DNA of 64,000 nucleotides from Mesomycoplasma hyopneumoniae J (GTDB lineage Bacteria; Bacillota_I; Bacilli_A; Mycoplasmatales; Metamycoplasmataceae): NCBI RefSeq assembly GCF_000008205.1, contig NC_007295.1, positions 248,001 to 312,000 of the forward strand, read 5' to 3'. Shown piece by piece: positions 9,420 to 21,194 of this stretch (position 1 is its first letter; each line of letters starts with the position of its first letter). The notes under the pieces were generated by a model. It saw only the letters and a program-made list of their open reading frames with translations, ran no database searches and was not told where the DNA came from. The position numbers and the translations under genes were made by a program.

Positions 9420-10889
9420 ATGAATTTTAAAAGAAATTACATTCAATCTTTTTATGCCAATGAATTTCATTCAGAAGAAAATCCAAAAACTTTGGATATA
9501 TTTTCCCCACATGATGGTTCTGTACTGGCTAAATTAGAGATCACTTCAACTTCAACTTTAGACAAAATTGTAGCTCAGGCAAAAACAGCCCAAGAAAAAT
9601 GGGCATCTTTAACTTTTAAGAAAAGATCAGAAGTTATTTATAAATATCGCGAATTAGTAATTCGCTATAAGCAGGAATTAGCCCATTTAATTCATATTGA
9701 TAATGGAAAAACTTTAAAAGAAGCAGTTGCAGAGGTTGAAAAAGTAGTTGAACTAACCGAATTTGCCTGCTCAATTCCTCAATTAGTCAGCGGTGAAACC
9801 CAAATGGTTAGCCGGGGAATTATTGCCCGCGAAGAAAGACGTCCTGTGGGAGTTTTTGGAATTATTGCTCCATTTAACTTTCCATTAATGGTGCCAAATT
9901 GATCAATTCCAAATGCAATTGCTTTGGGAAATGCTGTGATTTTAAAAGGCTCTGAACTTTGTGGGCTATCAGCAAGTTTTATGGCTGATCTTTGAAAACA
10001 AGCCGGCCTACCAAGTGGAATTTTTAATTTAGTAAATGGCCAATCTGAAATTGCCAATGCAATGATCAATCATCCTGAAATTGATGGAATTACTTTTGTA
10101 GGATCAACAGAGATCGCAAAATTAGTTCATAAAAATGCATCTAATTTAAACAAAAGAGTACTTGCTCTTGGAGGAGCTAAAAATCATATTTTTGTACTTA
10201 AAGATGCCCCAATTGAAACTGCATCTTCAGAAGTTTTAGCCGCTGCTCTTGGAATGGCTGGCCAAAGATGTATGGCAGCATCGGTTGCTTTAGTAGTTGG
10301 TCAAAATGAAGAATTTATTCAAGCCCTAATTGAAAAAGCACGTAAATTTAAGTTAGATTTTGATCTTCCCCCTCTTGTTTCTAAGGCTTCTGTTGATAAA
10401 TTAGTTACTTATCTAAACTGGGCAAAAGAACAAGGAGCAAAAATTTTAGTAAATGGAATAACAGATTTTCTAATCCCTGAAAACAAAAAAGAAGGATTCT
10501 GGTTTGGCCCAACAATTATTGACTGATCAGAGATTCCTGAAAAAATGGGTTCTCAAGAAGTTTTTGGTCCGATCTTAGAAATAATTAGAACAAAAAATCT
10601 TTCTGAGGCAATTAAAATTCAACAAAAATCACCTTATGGAAATGCCGCTTCGGTCTATACCCAGTCAGGTCGAGCCGCTGAAGAAATTATTGCTAAAGTT
10701 AAGCCGGGAATGTTAGGTGTAAATATTGGTGTTCCAGTACCCCGTGAGCCATTTAGTTTTGGTGGGACAAGATCTTCAAAATTTGGTTATGGTGATATTA
10801 CTGGCAAATCCAGTATTAATTTCTGAACTAATTTGATTAAAGTTACTACAAAATGAAACCCGGAAGACAAACAGGATTGAATGTCATAA
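9420..10889 (+). CDS. iolA: Methylmalonate-/malonate-semialdehyde dehydrogenase (CoA-acylating)
   Basis: 489 residues, the usual size of MmsA/IolA. It catalyses the last inositol step, converting malonate semialdehyde to acetyl-CoA and CO2 with NAD. ALDH family features: the nucleotide-binding segment around PFNFPLMVPNWSIP, GSTEIA, the catalytic Cys in MAGQRCMAAS (about residue 284), and EVFGPILEI near the C-terminus. The ATG has AAAGGAG nine bases upstream, the best ribosome site in the operon. It is the first gene and is coupled by TAATG to the next. It could equally be called mmsA; the operon context favours the inositol role. Confidence 0.93.
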
Positions 10890-11905
10890 TGAAAAAAGAA
10901 TTTGACTTTATTCTAATAGGGAGAATTACTATCGATTTTAACCCAACAGACTATTATAATAATCTTGAAAATTCAAGTTTATTTAAAAAATACATCGGTG
11001 GATCGGCAGCTAATATTGCAATTGGGCTTAGTCGTCTAAAAAATAAAGTTGGTTTTTTTGGATCAGTTAGTGATGATCAATTTGGAAATTTTGTTCTTAA
11101 TGTTTTTGAAAACGAAAAAATTGATATATCTCGAATTAAAAAAACAAAAGATCATAAATTAGGTCTAACTTTTACCGAGATGCTCTCAGAAGAAAAAAGC
11201 ACAATTTTGATGTATAGGGATAATGTTGCTGATCTCCAAATTGATGTATCAGATATTGATCTTGACTATATTTTAAGGACAAAAATTTTAGTAATTTCTG
11301 GGACTTCGCTTGCAAAATCACCTTCGCGAGAAGCAGTACTAAAAGCACTATTTTTAGCAAAAAACAACGGTATTAAAGTGGTTTTTGATATTGACTACCG
11401 TCCTTATTCCTGAAAAAATTTAGATGAAGTTAGTCTTTATTATCAAATAGTTGCCCAAAATTCTGATTTAATTATTGGTTCTTATGAGGAAATTCAATTA
11501 ACATCAAGATTTTGCCTTGAAAATCCGGAAAATTTAATTGATGATGACTATGCAAAATATTGACTAAAATTTGTTGATCTTATTATTATCAAAAACGGGA
11601 AAAAAGGTTCAAAACTTTATCAAAAAGATAAAAAACTTGTTGCTAAAATCGTTCCGGTTAAAATGTTAAAAGGTTATGGCGGCGGCGATGCTTATGCTTC
11701 TTTATTCCTTGATCATTATCTAAAAAATGAATCTGATCTTGAAAATGGGCTTGCACTTGCAACTTCAGCAGCTTCAATTATGGTGCAGTCACATTCATCC
11801 TTTGATCTCCCAGATTATCAAAAAATACTTGAATTTAAAGACAATGCGCTAAAATCCGATCCGGATTTGGTTCAAAAAAAGGAGTGAAATGCATTTAAAA
11901 AATAG
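10889..11905 (+). CDS. iolC: 5-dehydro-2-deoxygluconokinase (PfkB family)
   Basis: 338 residues. Phosphorylates 5-dehydro-2-deoxy-D-gluconate in inositol breakdown. PfkB hallmarks: GGSAANIAIGLSRL near residue 37, and the second signature GYGGGDAYASLFL near the C-terminus. The catalytic Asp is kept, but the usual GAGD anion hole reads GGGD. The start is the ATG overlapping the iolA stop by one base (TAATG). The last codons include a UGA Trp, so the true stop is TAG at 11903-11905 and the gene overlaps iolB by 17 bases. Position between iolA and iolB supports the IolC call over a generic sugar kinase. Confidence 0.9.
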
Positions 11906-12695
11906 AAATTTAGGTCCGGGTTTTCACCGCTTAGTTGATCGGAAAAAACAAGAAAAAGCTAGTTTTATGAACATCGACCTTGATCTTTGAAATGCATTAA
12001 TAAATGAAGAATTAGACTATCAAGTTGGGCCACAAGATGAATGTGCGATTTTATTAATCAATGGAGAAGCCGATTTTTATCTAGATTCAGAAAAAATTAG
12101 TATGGCAAGAAGTAATATTTTTGAACAAAGAGGTAAACTTTTACTATTAAAAGCAGGCCAAAAAATTCAAATTTTTACTAAAAAACCAAGTAAATTCCTT
12201 TTTATTATAACAGAAAATTCTAAATTAGATCAAAATTATTTCTATGATGAATCAAATTCAAGGGAAGAATTTTTTGGTTCTAATCAATGAGAGCAAGTTG
12301 CTAGAAGAAAAGTAAGAACTTTTTTTGACTATTATTCAAATCCAAAATCGAATTTAGTAGTAGGCGAGGTGGTTACTTATCAAGGAAAATGGTCATCTTA
12401 TTTGCCACATTATCATCCACAGCCAGAAATGTATTTTTTCCAGTTTGAAAGAGATTCAGCTTTTGGCCTTTCAGTTAATGGTGATCAAGCCTATATTGTC
12501 AAAAATGATGATGTAAACGCTATCCAAGCTGGCCTAGTTCATCCAGTTTCGGCCGCTCCTGGTTATCCACTTTATTATTGTTGAATTATTCGCCATTTAG
12601 AAAATAATCCTTGAACTGATCGGATCGAAGCTCAAGAACATCTCTGACTAAATCAAGAAAATCCAAATTATTGAAAGGAAAAAGATGAAATTTAA
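11889..12695 (+). CDS. iolB: 5-deoxy-glucuronate isomerase
   Basis: 268 residues with six or more UGA Trp codons, so it is heavily fragmented under the standard code. KduI/IolB cupin fold; it converts 5-deoxy-D-glucuronate to 5-dehydro-2-deoxygluconate, the substrate of IolC. Family residues: NLGPGF-like opening, the metal-binding cluster PHYHPQPEMYFFQF (His, His, Glu) and the second-half AGLVHPVSAAPGYPLYYCW, in line with IolB. Overlaps the ends of iolC and iolG (17 and 11 bases), so translation is coupled. Confidence 0.92.
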
Positions 12696-13704
12696 AGTCG
12701 GAATCATCGGCGGAGGAAGAATTGGCTATGTCCATACTCACGCAATTAATAAATTTGTTGATCAGGCTAAAGTAATTGCAATCGCTGATGCTTATTTAGA
12801 CAGCCAAAATCAGGAAAAATTTAGGAAATTAGGAGTAAAAAGTTTTTATAGTGACTATAATCAATTACTTTTAGATCCAGAAATTGATATTATTTATATT
12901 TGTAGTCCAACTGATACGCACTATCTTTATTCAATTCAAGCACTCAAAGCTAATAAACACGTTTTTTGTGAAAAACCAGTGGCTTTTGATCTTGAAAAAA
13001 TTCTTGAAGTTAAAAAAGTTGTAAAAGAAACGAAAAAATATTTCACCGTTGGACATAATCGAAGATTTGATCATAATTTTTTAGCACTAAAAGATCAAAT
13101 TGAAAAAAATACAATCGGTGAAATTATCCAGTTAAGAATTACTTCCCGCGATCCAGGACTTCCTCCATATGAATATATCAAAAAATCCGGTGGAATTTTT
13201 CTTGATATGATGATTCATGACTTTGACATGGCACTTTTTCTAACTAATAATAAGGTAGTTGAATCTGTCTATGCAACAGGTTCAGCTTTAATTGATAAAA
13301 AAATTAGCGAATTAGATGATATTGATACCGCCGTTGTTGTTCTAAATTTCAAAGACGGTTCAATGGCAACAATCGAAAACTGTCGTCAGACAAGTTATGG
13401 ATATGACCAAAGAGTTGAAATCCACGGAACAAAAGCGAGTATCAAAATTGAAAATGATACAAATTCAACCTTGAGAATTTCTTCAGATCAGGGAATAATT
13501 AAGGAAAAACCGCTTTATTTTTTCCTTGAAAGATATCAGAATGCCTACATTCAAGAAAATAAAGACTTTTTTGAGGCAATTTCTTCTAATAAGGAGCCAA
13601 AAGTAACAATTGATGATGGTTATAAAGCGGTTTTACTTGCAAAAGCTGCAAAAATATCTCTAAAAGAAAAACGATTAGTGAAAATAAGTGAGTTAGAGGA
13701 ATAA
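12685..13704 (+). CDS. iolG: Inositol 2-dehydrogenase
   Basis: 339 residues, Gfo/Idh/MocA family. Oxidises myo-inositol to 2-keto-myo-inositol (scyllo-inosose) with NAD, the entry step of the pathway. Seen: Rossmann motif [12 protein letters not shown] at the N-terminus, the catalytic EKP ([11 protein letters not shown]), and [15 protein letters not shown] carrying the Asp and His of the family active site. AAAGGAAAAAG precedes the ATG, inside the end of iolB. The next gene begins on its stop codon (TAATG). A second, more distant paralogue is at 21195. Confidence 0.93.
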   Translation: MKFKVGIIGGGRIGYVHTHAINKFVDQAKVIAIADAYLDSQNQEKFRKLGVKSFYSDYNQLLLDPEIDIIYICSPTDTHYLYSIQALKANKHVFCEKPVAFDLEKILEVKKVVKETKKYFTVGHNRRFDHNFLALKDQIEKNTIGEIIQLRITSRDPGLPPYEYIKKSGGIFLDMMIHDFDMALFLTNNKVVESVYATGSALIDKKISELDDIDTAVVVLNFKDGSMATIENCRQTSYGYDQRVEIHGTKASIKIENDTNSTLRISSDQGIIKEKPLYFFLERYQNAYIQENKDFFEAISSNKEPKVTIDDGYKAVLLAKAAKISLKEKRLVKISELEE

Positions 13705-15674
13705 TGGCAAAGACAATTCGACTAACAACCGCACAGGCAATTATTAAATTTATTGATAATGTTTATCTAAAAATTGATGCAAAAACAACCAAATTTGTCT
13801 ATGGAATAGCTACTATTTTCGGTCATGGAAACGTTTTAGGATTAGGCGAAGCGCTTGCAAATATTGACCATAGTCTAAAATTAATTCAGGGCAAAAATGA
13901 ACAAGGAATGGCTCATCTTGCCCTTGGTTTTACAAAGCAAAAACATCGCAGACAAATTATTGCTTGTACCTCCTCAGTTGGTCCAGGCGCTGCAAATATG
14001 TTAACAGCAGCCGGAACTGCAACTGCTAATAATCTTCCATTATTACTTTTTCCAGGCGATACTTTTGCCTCAAGAAGACCCGATCCTGTGCTTCAACAGA
14101 TCGAACAAATCCATGATTTAAATATCACTACAAATGATGCTTTTAAACCTTTTTCGAAATTCTGAGATCGAATTAATCGTCCTGAACAAATTATTAATTC
14201 GCTAATTCATGCTTTTGATATTCTCACTGATCCTGCAAATACCGGAACAGTAACAATTTGCCTTCCACAAGATGTTCAAGCCGAAGTCTATGATTTCCCT
14301 GAATGATTTTTTGAGAAAAGAGTCTATGAAATCAAAAGGATAAAAGCTGATCGCAAAGATATAGAAAAATTAGTTGATCTAATCAAAAATGCCCAGCAAC
14401 CTTTGGTGATCATCGGTGGCGGTATTCGTTATTCCCAGGCAAGTAGTCAACTTCTTGAATTTCTAAGAAAAACAAAAATTCCTTTTAGTTTGACCCAGGC
14501 CGGAAAAAGTTCAATTCCTTCATCTTTAAAGCAAAATTTAGGCGGAATTGGTGTAACAGGAACTCTTATTGCTAATTTATATGCTAAAAAAGCCGATTTA
14601 ATCATTGGTCTAGGAACAAAATATTCTGATTTTACTACCGGCTCAAAAACCCAATTTGCTAAAGAAGCCAAATTTGTTAATATTAATATTAAATCTTTTG
14701 ATGCCCGGAAAATGAATGGACTAGCAATTATTGCCGACCTTAAAGTTGCCCTTGAAAGTCTAAATTACTTACTTAGAAATACACAAGAATTTGGATATAT
14801 TAAAAAGATCAAAGAAAATAAAGAACTTTTAAAGGCAAAAACCCAATGAGAAGACTATCTTAAAAAGATCTATGAACTTGAAAAACCACTTGAAAACAAA
14901 GCGCTTGTCCTTGATAAAAATCAAAACTCACCTGAAAAATTCGCCTTAGCAATTAAGGAGCATTACCAAAAAGATATTCATATTTTTAGCCAAAGTCGCG
15001 CTTTGTATCTAATCAGGAAATATATTGATCCTAAAGCTTCAATTACCGCTGCAGCGGGTTCACTTCCTGGGGATCTCCAAAGACTTTGAGAGACAGATGA
15101 ATTTGGATCTTATAATGTTGAATATGGCTATTCTTGCATGGGACACGAGATTCAAGCAGCAATTGGTTCATCAATTGCCCTTGGTTTTAAACCAACTTAT
15201 GCCCTTGTTGGCGATGGATCTTTTCTGATGCTTCATAGCGAAATGCTTACGGCAATTCAGGAGCAAATTCCAGTTGTGATTATCCTCTTTGATAATTCCG
15301 GTTTTGGATGTATTAATAATTTGCAAGTTGGATCAAATATTAGATCTTTTGAGACTGAATTTTATACAAGATCACAGAAAAATCTAAATGAATATGGTTC
15401 TCTAGTGATTACCGAATTTGCCACAATTGCAAAAGGTTATGGATTTAGATCTGTTTTTGCCAGGTCAGAACAGGAATTTATTATGGCCCTAAAACAGTCA
15501 AAAAGAACGAAAAAACCAATGTTAATTGAGATCAAAGTTTATCCTAAATCAATGACTCCTGGCTTTGAATCTTTCTGACAAACCGGCCTTTCACTTGTAT
15601 CTAAAAATAAAGAAATTGAAGAACTTGCCAAAGAAAATGAAAAAATCCTTAAGGAGAATAACAATTTTAACTAA
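13704..15674 (+). CDS. iolD: 3D-(3,5/4)-trihydroxycyclohexane-1,2-dione hydrolase
   Basis: 656 residues, ThDP-dependent enzyme family, slightly longer than Bacillus IolD. It opens the ring of the diketone made by IolE. Visible: the N-terminal ThDP-activating Glu region ([14 protein letters not shown]), and the C-terminal ThDP/Mg motif beginning [13 protein letters not shown] and running to [14 protein letters not shown] (GDGS with the downstream N). Central TPP domain and interdomain segments are all open when UGA is Trp. Starts on the iolG stop, ends on the iolE start. Confidence 0.93.
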
Positions 15675-16576
15675 TGAATAAAATCTGAAAACTAAAAAAT
15701 GTTAAAGTCGGTGTCGCTCCAATTTTATGAACAAATGATGATATGCCTGAATTAGGAGGTGATATTTCTTTTGATCAGGCAATTTCAGAGATGGCAGAAG
15801 CCGGTTATCAGGGCACCGAAATTGGCAATAAATTCCCAAAAGATGAAAAAATTTTACTCAGGGAACTAAAAAAATATAATCTTGAAATCGCTTCTGCTTG
15901 ATTTAGTGGATATATTATATCAGATTTTGAGAAAAATTTTCAAGATTTTCAAAAACATTGCTTATTTTTAAAGGCCTTAGGAGCGAAAGTTGTTGTTTTT
16001 AGCGAGCAAACTTATTCAATTCAAGGTCAAAATAAACCACTTTTTAAAGATAAACCTTATTTTACAAATCAAGAATTTGAAAATCTTGCCCAGGGTCTTA
16101 ATAAATTTGGTAAATGATCAAAACAGCACGGAATTGAGCTAGTTTATCACCATCATATGGGAACAGGAATTCAGTCTCTTAAAGAAACAGAAAAAATTCT
16201 TGAACTAACTGACCCTGAATTTGTCAGTCTGATTTTTGATACTGGTCATTTTGCTCATGCTGGCGAAGATATTGTTTTTTGTCTTAAAAGATTAATCTCC
16301 CGAATAAGACATATTCATCTAAAAGATATAAGAAAAGAAAAAATTAATGAACTAAAAACGAAAAATTTAAGTTTTCTTGAAGGAGTAAAACAAGGAATTT
16401 TCACTGTTCCAGGCGATGGTGATATTAAAAATTATCCTTTATTTTTCGAGCTTTTAGCCAAAAATAACTATCAAGGCTGGCTAATTGTTGAAGCCGAACA
16501 AGACCCGCGAAAAGCAAATCCACTTGAATATGCCAAAAAAGCAATGGATTATCTAAGATCACTAATTTCATGATAG
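15674..16576 (+). CDS. iolE: 2-keto-myo-inositol dehydratase
   Basis: 300 residues, xylose-isomerase-like TIM barrel. Dehydrates scyllo-inosose to the diketone used by IolD. Seen: VGVAPILWTNDDMPELGG opening, a typical IolE start; metal ligands expected in VYHHHMGTGIQS, FDTGHFAHAGED, and HIHLKD; a C-terminal GWLIVEAEQDP. The start codon overlaps the iolD stop (TAATG). It ends with UGA (Trp) and TAG. The order iolA-C-B-G-D-E makes a near-complete pathway; no IolJ aldolase lies in the operon, so a general fructose-bisphosphate aldolase may do that step. Confidence 0.93.
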
Positions 16577-16587
16577 GGAGGTAAATA

Positions 16588-18117
16588 TTGAATTCTATCC
16601 AAAAACATCCATTATTTTTTAAACTTGAGAAAATCAATTTAAGTTTTGGCCCTGTTAAAGTTCTAAAAAATATGAATTTAGAACTTTATAAAGGCGCAGC
16701 AGTCGCCCTAATTGGCGAAAATGGGGCGGGAAAATCAAGTCTGATGAAAGTTTTAAGTGGGGTTTATCAACCTGATTCAGGGAAAATGAACTTTTGTAGT
16801 GATAATATTTGCAATCAAAAAGTTGAATTTTCCGGGGTAATTAATTCCCAAAAACAAGGAATTGCCATTATTCACCAAGAGCAAAATTTAGTTGAAAGCC
16901 TAAGTGTTTCCCAGAACATTTTCCTGGGACGGGAATTTCGGAATTCCTTTGGACTTTTAGATTATAAAAAACAAGATGAAGAAGCAAAAAAACTTTTAGA
17001 TACTTTAGGGGCTGAATTTAGTCCAAAAGCACTTGTTTCTTCGCTTTCGATCTCACAAAAGCAATTTATCGAAATCGCCAAAGCTTTATCCCAAAAACCG
17101 GAAATTATCATTTTTGATGAACCGACTTCGGTTCTAACCGAAAAAGATACCCAAAAACTTTATCTGCTTGTTGAAAAACTTAAAAAACAAGGAATTGCAA
17201 TCGTCTGAATTACCCATAGAATGGAAGAAATTAAGAAAACTTGTGAATTTATCACTGTGATTCGAAACGGAATGTATATTGAAAGTAAGCCAATAAATGA
17301 ATTTAAAAACGAAGATGAGATTATTTCTTTAATGGTCGGTTTTGATATCGAGCAGCGCTATCCCGAAAAAACGCCGGTTAGAAGTAAAAAACCATCGTTT
17401 TTAGTTAGAAATTTATCAAATGATAAAGTTTCTAATATCAGTTTTGAAATCAAACCAGGTGAAATTTTAGTTTTTTATGGCCTTGTAAGTTCAGGTCGAA
17501 CTGAATTAGCTAGAACTTTAATTGGCGATATGCCTTATTTAAATGGTCATATTGAACTAAATGGTCAAGAATTTCGCCCAAAAAATATTAAGGACAGTCT
17601 TGATCATGGAATTTATTATCTTTCTGAAAATAGGAAACAAATTGGTCTAAATGTTAATTTACCAATTAATTTTAATATCACAATTTCTTCTCTTGGCTCA
17701 AATCAGATTTTTTCTTTCCTTCCTTTTGTCTCAAAAGCAAAAATAACTAAAACTACAAATCATTATATTAAACAATTAAAGATCAAAACAACTTCACAAG
17801 ATACGCCATTAACTTCTTTATCAGGTGGAAATCAACAAAAAGTTTCACTTGCAAAAGGGCTTGCAACCCAACCGCAAGTTTTCATCCTCGATGAACCAAC
17901 TCGCGGAGTCGATGTTGGCGCAAGAAAGGAAATTTATAATTTAATTCACCAATTAAAACAAGAAAATAAAACAATTATGATAATTTCTTCGGATATGCAA
18001 GAGGTTATCGGAATCGCTGATCGGGTAATTACAATGTATGAAGGCAGAATTACAAGTGAATTAGTTGGCCCGCAAATTACCGATCAAAATATAATGAAAT
18101 ATTCACTTAATTTATAG
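16588..18117 (+). CDS. Sugar (probable inositol) ABC transporter, duplicated ATPase
   Basis: 509 residues, RbsA/MglA-type with two ABC domains. First domain: Walker A GENGAGKSS, Walker B IIFDEPTSV; second domain: degenerate Walker A (GLVSSGRTE, normal for this family), signature LSGGNQQKV and Walker B VFILDEPTRGVDVG. Start is TTG at 16588, decided by the GGGAGG six bases before it, since no ATG is available nearby. Directly after iolE, so the likely substrate is myo-inositol (IatA-like) although such genes are often labelled rbsA. It works with the permease and binding protein downstream. Confidence 0.9.
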
Positions 18118-18129
18118 AAAGGAAATTAG

Positions 18130-19944
18130 ATGGTAAAAGTCTGTAGCAAATTGAAAAAAGAACATCATTTTGAGTTTGTCGATTCACTTGATTTTTTCTC
18201 CCGGGAAGCAAAAATTGCCGAGATAAGAAGCTATTATAAAAAAAGAATCGAATTTAACCAAGAAAAATTAGATACAGCAATTTATGCTTGACATGATGAT
18301 TTTTTTAACCTTAAAGTCTCAACTGATGATCGAAAGGATTTTATTGAAAAAAAAGCCCAAAAACAAATTAGACTTGCTCAAAAAGCCTTAGAAAATCTTG
18401 AGAATCAATATCTAAATTTAGCTCTCGATCAAGCAAGTTTTGAATCCCAAAAAATTCATCTACAAAAGCAGATTGATCAACAAATTAAAGAAATTAAAAC
18501 TAAGGCCGAAGCTAAAAAACGTAAAGCGGATGAATTTTTAGAAAAACAGCGAGTTAAATACGAAAAAGAGATCGCTAAAAAAGAAGCTCTCCATAAAAAT
18601 TTTATGGATTATATTCATCAAGATTCCAAGAATCAAATCAATAAAATAAGCAAACAATTTCAGCAAATTGGTGAAACCGATCCAAGTTTTTTTAGCTCAA
18701 GACAAGAAAAACTTGCCCAAGATCTAAGAGTTCTTAATCGTCATACAAAAGCAAAATTAGAAACTTTAGAAACTGATTTTTCTCTACGAAAAATTGGAAA
18801 AAATACTTTTTTAGATCAGAAGAAAAATATTGAATTATCCTATCTAAAAGAAGTAAAAATGCTGCAAAAACAAGCACAAATGGTTCATCCAAAAATGAGA
18901 ATGGCTACAAAAATCTGAAACTTTTTAAAATTCAGAGAACAAGATCGGTTCATTAACAATGTTGAAAGAGCCAAAAAATCCTTAAATAATACAAAATTAT
19001 TAATTTTGTTTTTAATTATCGCCTTTATTACCGGAGCTTTAAATGTTAATTTTTTTAGTTCTTATAACTGATTTGTTGCGATTTTAAAAAATAATATTTT
19101 TATTGGATTTATCGCCTTAGGTCAAACTTTAGTGATTCTAACTGGTGGAATTGATCTTTCAGTTGGGTCTCTAATTGGTTTTGGCGCCACGATTTACCTG
19201 CTTTTAACAGTTAAATTAGGACTTCATTTTGTTGCTGTCTTATTTATTTTGATCATTATTTTAGCTGCAATAGGAATTTTAAATGGAATTTTGATCTCAA
19301 AATTTAAAATTCCACCTTTTATTGTCACTCTTGCCGGACTTTTATCACTTCGAGGGGCAATTGCGATTTTATTAAAAGGGACACCGATCACTAATGCTCA
19401 AGATCCAATTTTTAACTTTTTTAACTATAATTTAGGCTCTAATTTCTCGGTTTTGGTTCTTGTATTTATTATCACCGTTGCAGTTTTAATCTTTTTTATT
19501 AAGTTTTCAAAATTTGGAAGATATGTCTATGCTGTTGGTGATAATCCAGTTGCAGCTACATTTTCAGGGATTAAAAATAATAAAATTTTAATTTTAGTTT
19601 ATATGTTTTCCGGAATCTTTGCGATTTTAGGTGCCCTTTCAATCTCATCTGGGACAACTTCGGTATCTCCTAATACCGGTTATGGTTTTGAACTTGATAC
19701 TGTAACCGCCGTTGTTTTAGGGGGAACAGCTCTTACTGGTGGAAAAGGAGGGGTTGGAAAAACGATTATTGGATGGTTTGCAATGGCTTTATTATTAAAT
19801 ACCTTCTCATTTTTCCAATTAGACTCTAACTTCCAGTTAGTCGCAAAAGGAATTATTATTGTCCTTGCAATTCTTTTTGATCAAAAATATCATATCAATG
19901 AAAGATTATCCAAACTTTATTACAAAGTTTTAGTAAAAATTTAG
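18130..19944 (+). CDS. Sugar (probable inositol) ABC permease with long coiled-coil N-terminal extension
   Basis: 604 residues, whereas RbsC-type permeases are about 320. Residues from about 286 form an ordinary BPD_transp_2 permease: helices start at LLILFLIIAFITGAL, and the family motif VILTGGIDLSVGSLIGF is intact, as is VLGGTALTGGKGG. Residues 1-285 are charged, Lys/Glu/Gln-rich and heptad-like with no hydrophobic segment, so they are probably a cytoplasmic coiled coil. The frame is continuous with no stop or internal ribosome site where a separate gene would be expected. The extension could tether the transporter to the ATPase, the Iol enzymes or the cytoskeleton; this is inference. Confidence 0.88.
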
Positions 19945-19966
19945 AAAGGAAAAATTTAAAACTTTT

Positions 19967-21172
19967 ATGTCCAAATTATTTATTAGAACATTATATTGAG
20001 TACTTGGGCTTATCGCTGCGATTGCAATTTATTTTGGAACCGCTTTTGGGATAGCTTCAAGGTCGAATACAACTGCCAAAGTTGCCCCAGTTGCTGTTGT
20101 TTTTTCAACAAGAAATAATCCTTTTTTCCAAAATGTTGAAAAAGGGATTGAAACAGCAGCAAAAGAATTAGGAGTTGACTATGAAGTCTATGACTCTGAA
20201 AATGACTCGGATAAAGAAGCAAGAAATATTTCAAATATTATTGCAAAACAACAAAAAGTTGTAATTTTTAACGATGTTAATGAAGATTCAGGAATCTCAG
20301 CTGTTAAAAAATTAAATCAAGCTGGAATTCCGGTAATTGCCACTGATCATTTACTAAATTCGCCAAAAGCCTTAGAAGCAAAAATTAAAGTTGAAGCCAA
20401 TATTGCTTCTGATAATAAACAAGCAGGAGTAATTCTTGCCCAGTTTATGGCCCAAAAAATTGGACTTCCTCAAGATTCACTTACTTATTCAGTCTATGGA
20501 ATTCCCGGAACTGAATCAGGTGAATCCCGGGCACAAGGGTTTATTGAAACAGTTAAAAATCTAAATAATCAAGCAATAAAATACAACCTTTTTTCCTATG
20601 GAAAATATGGAAAAGAAAATGCAAATGGAAAAACTTACATCGGAAGACAAGCTGATGATAATCGCGATCTAGCAAATCAAAGAGTTGCAAATGATGCAAC
20701 GCAAGTATTCCAAGATGCTCAAAAAAGGCCACTTTTGGTTTTTGGGACTAATGATGAAGCTGCCTTAGGTTCAATTTCTGCCCTTGAAAGTGCCCAGATT
20801 CCATTAGGAGGTGGAGATAAATTCCTTCCAGGTTCAGGAAAAGTTTATATTACCGGAGTTGATTATACAAATGATGCTCAAAAAGCGGTATTAAATAATA
20901 AATTATCAGCAACTGTTGAACAAGATACTGATCTTTTAGGAAGACTTTCTTTAATAATTGCAGAAAAAATTCTTAAAGATCAATGAAAAACAAGTAAATA
21001 TTCTGATTTTTATTCACAATTTCCTCAGCTTGATAAAGATAAAAATCCTGATGATCAAGTTGAGCAAGGATATTATTTTAAAGTAGGAACAAAACTTTTC
21101 TGGAAAGGACCAGATGGAAAAGGCGAAAAACTTCAAGCCGATGAAAATGGGATACTCCAAAAGGTAAATTAA
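19967..21172 (+). CDS. Sugar (probable inositol) ABC transporter substrate-binding protein, membrane-anchored
   Basis: 401 residues, type 1 periplasmic-binding fold (Peripla_BP_4, RbsB-like). The N-terminus has one uncleaved-looking helix (VLGLIAAIAIYFGTAFGI) and no lipobox Cys, so it is likely anchored by the helix rather than by lipid. Fold features: VVFSTRNNPFFQNVEKG (first strand and sugar loop), FNDVNEDSG, FGTNDEAALGSISAL and YITGVDYTNDAQKAV. It delivers ligand to the permease just upstream. AGAAAGGAA precedes the start by about 16 bases, so initiation may rely on coupling. Confidence 0.88.
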
Positions 21173-21194
21173 TCTATAAAAACAAGGATAATTT

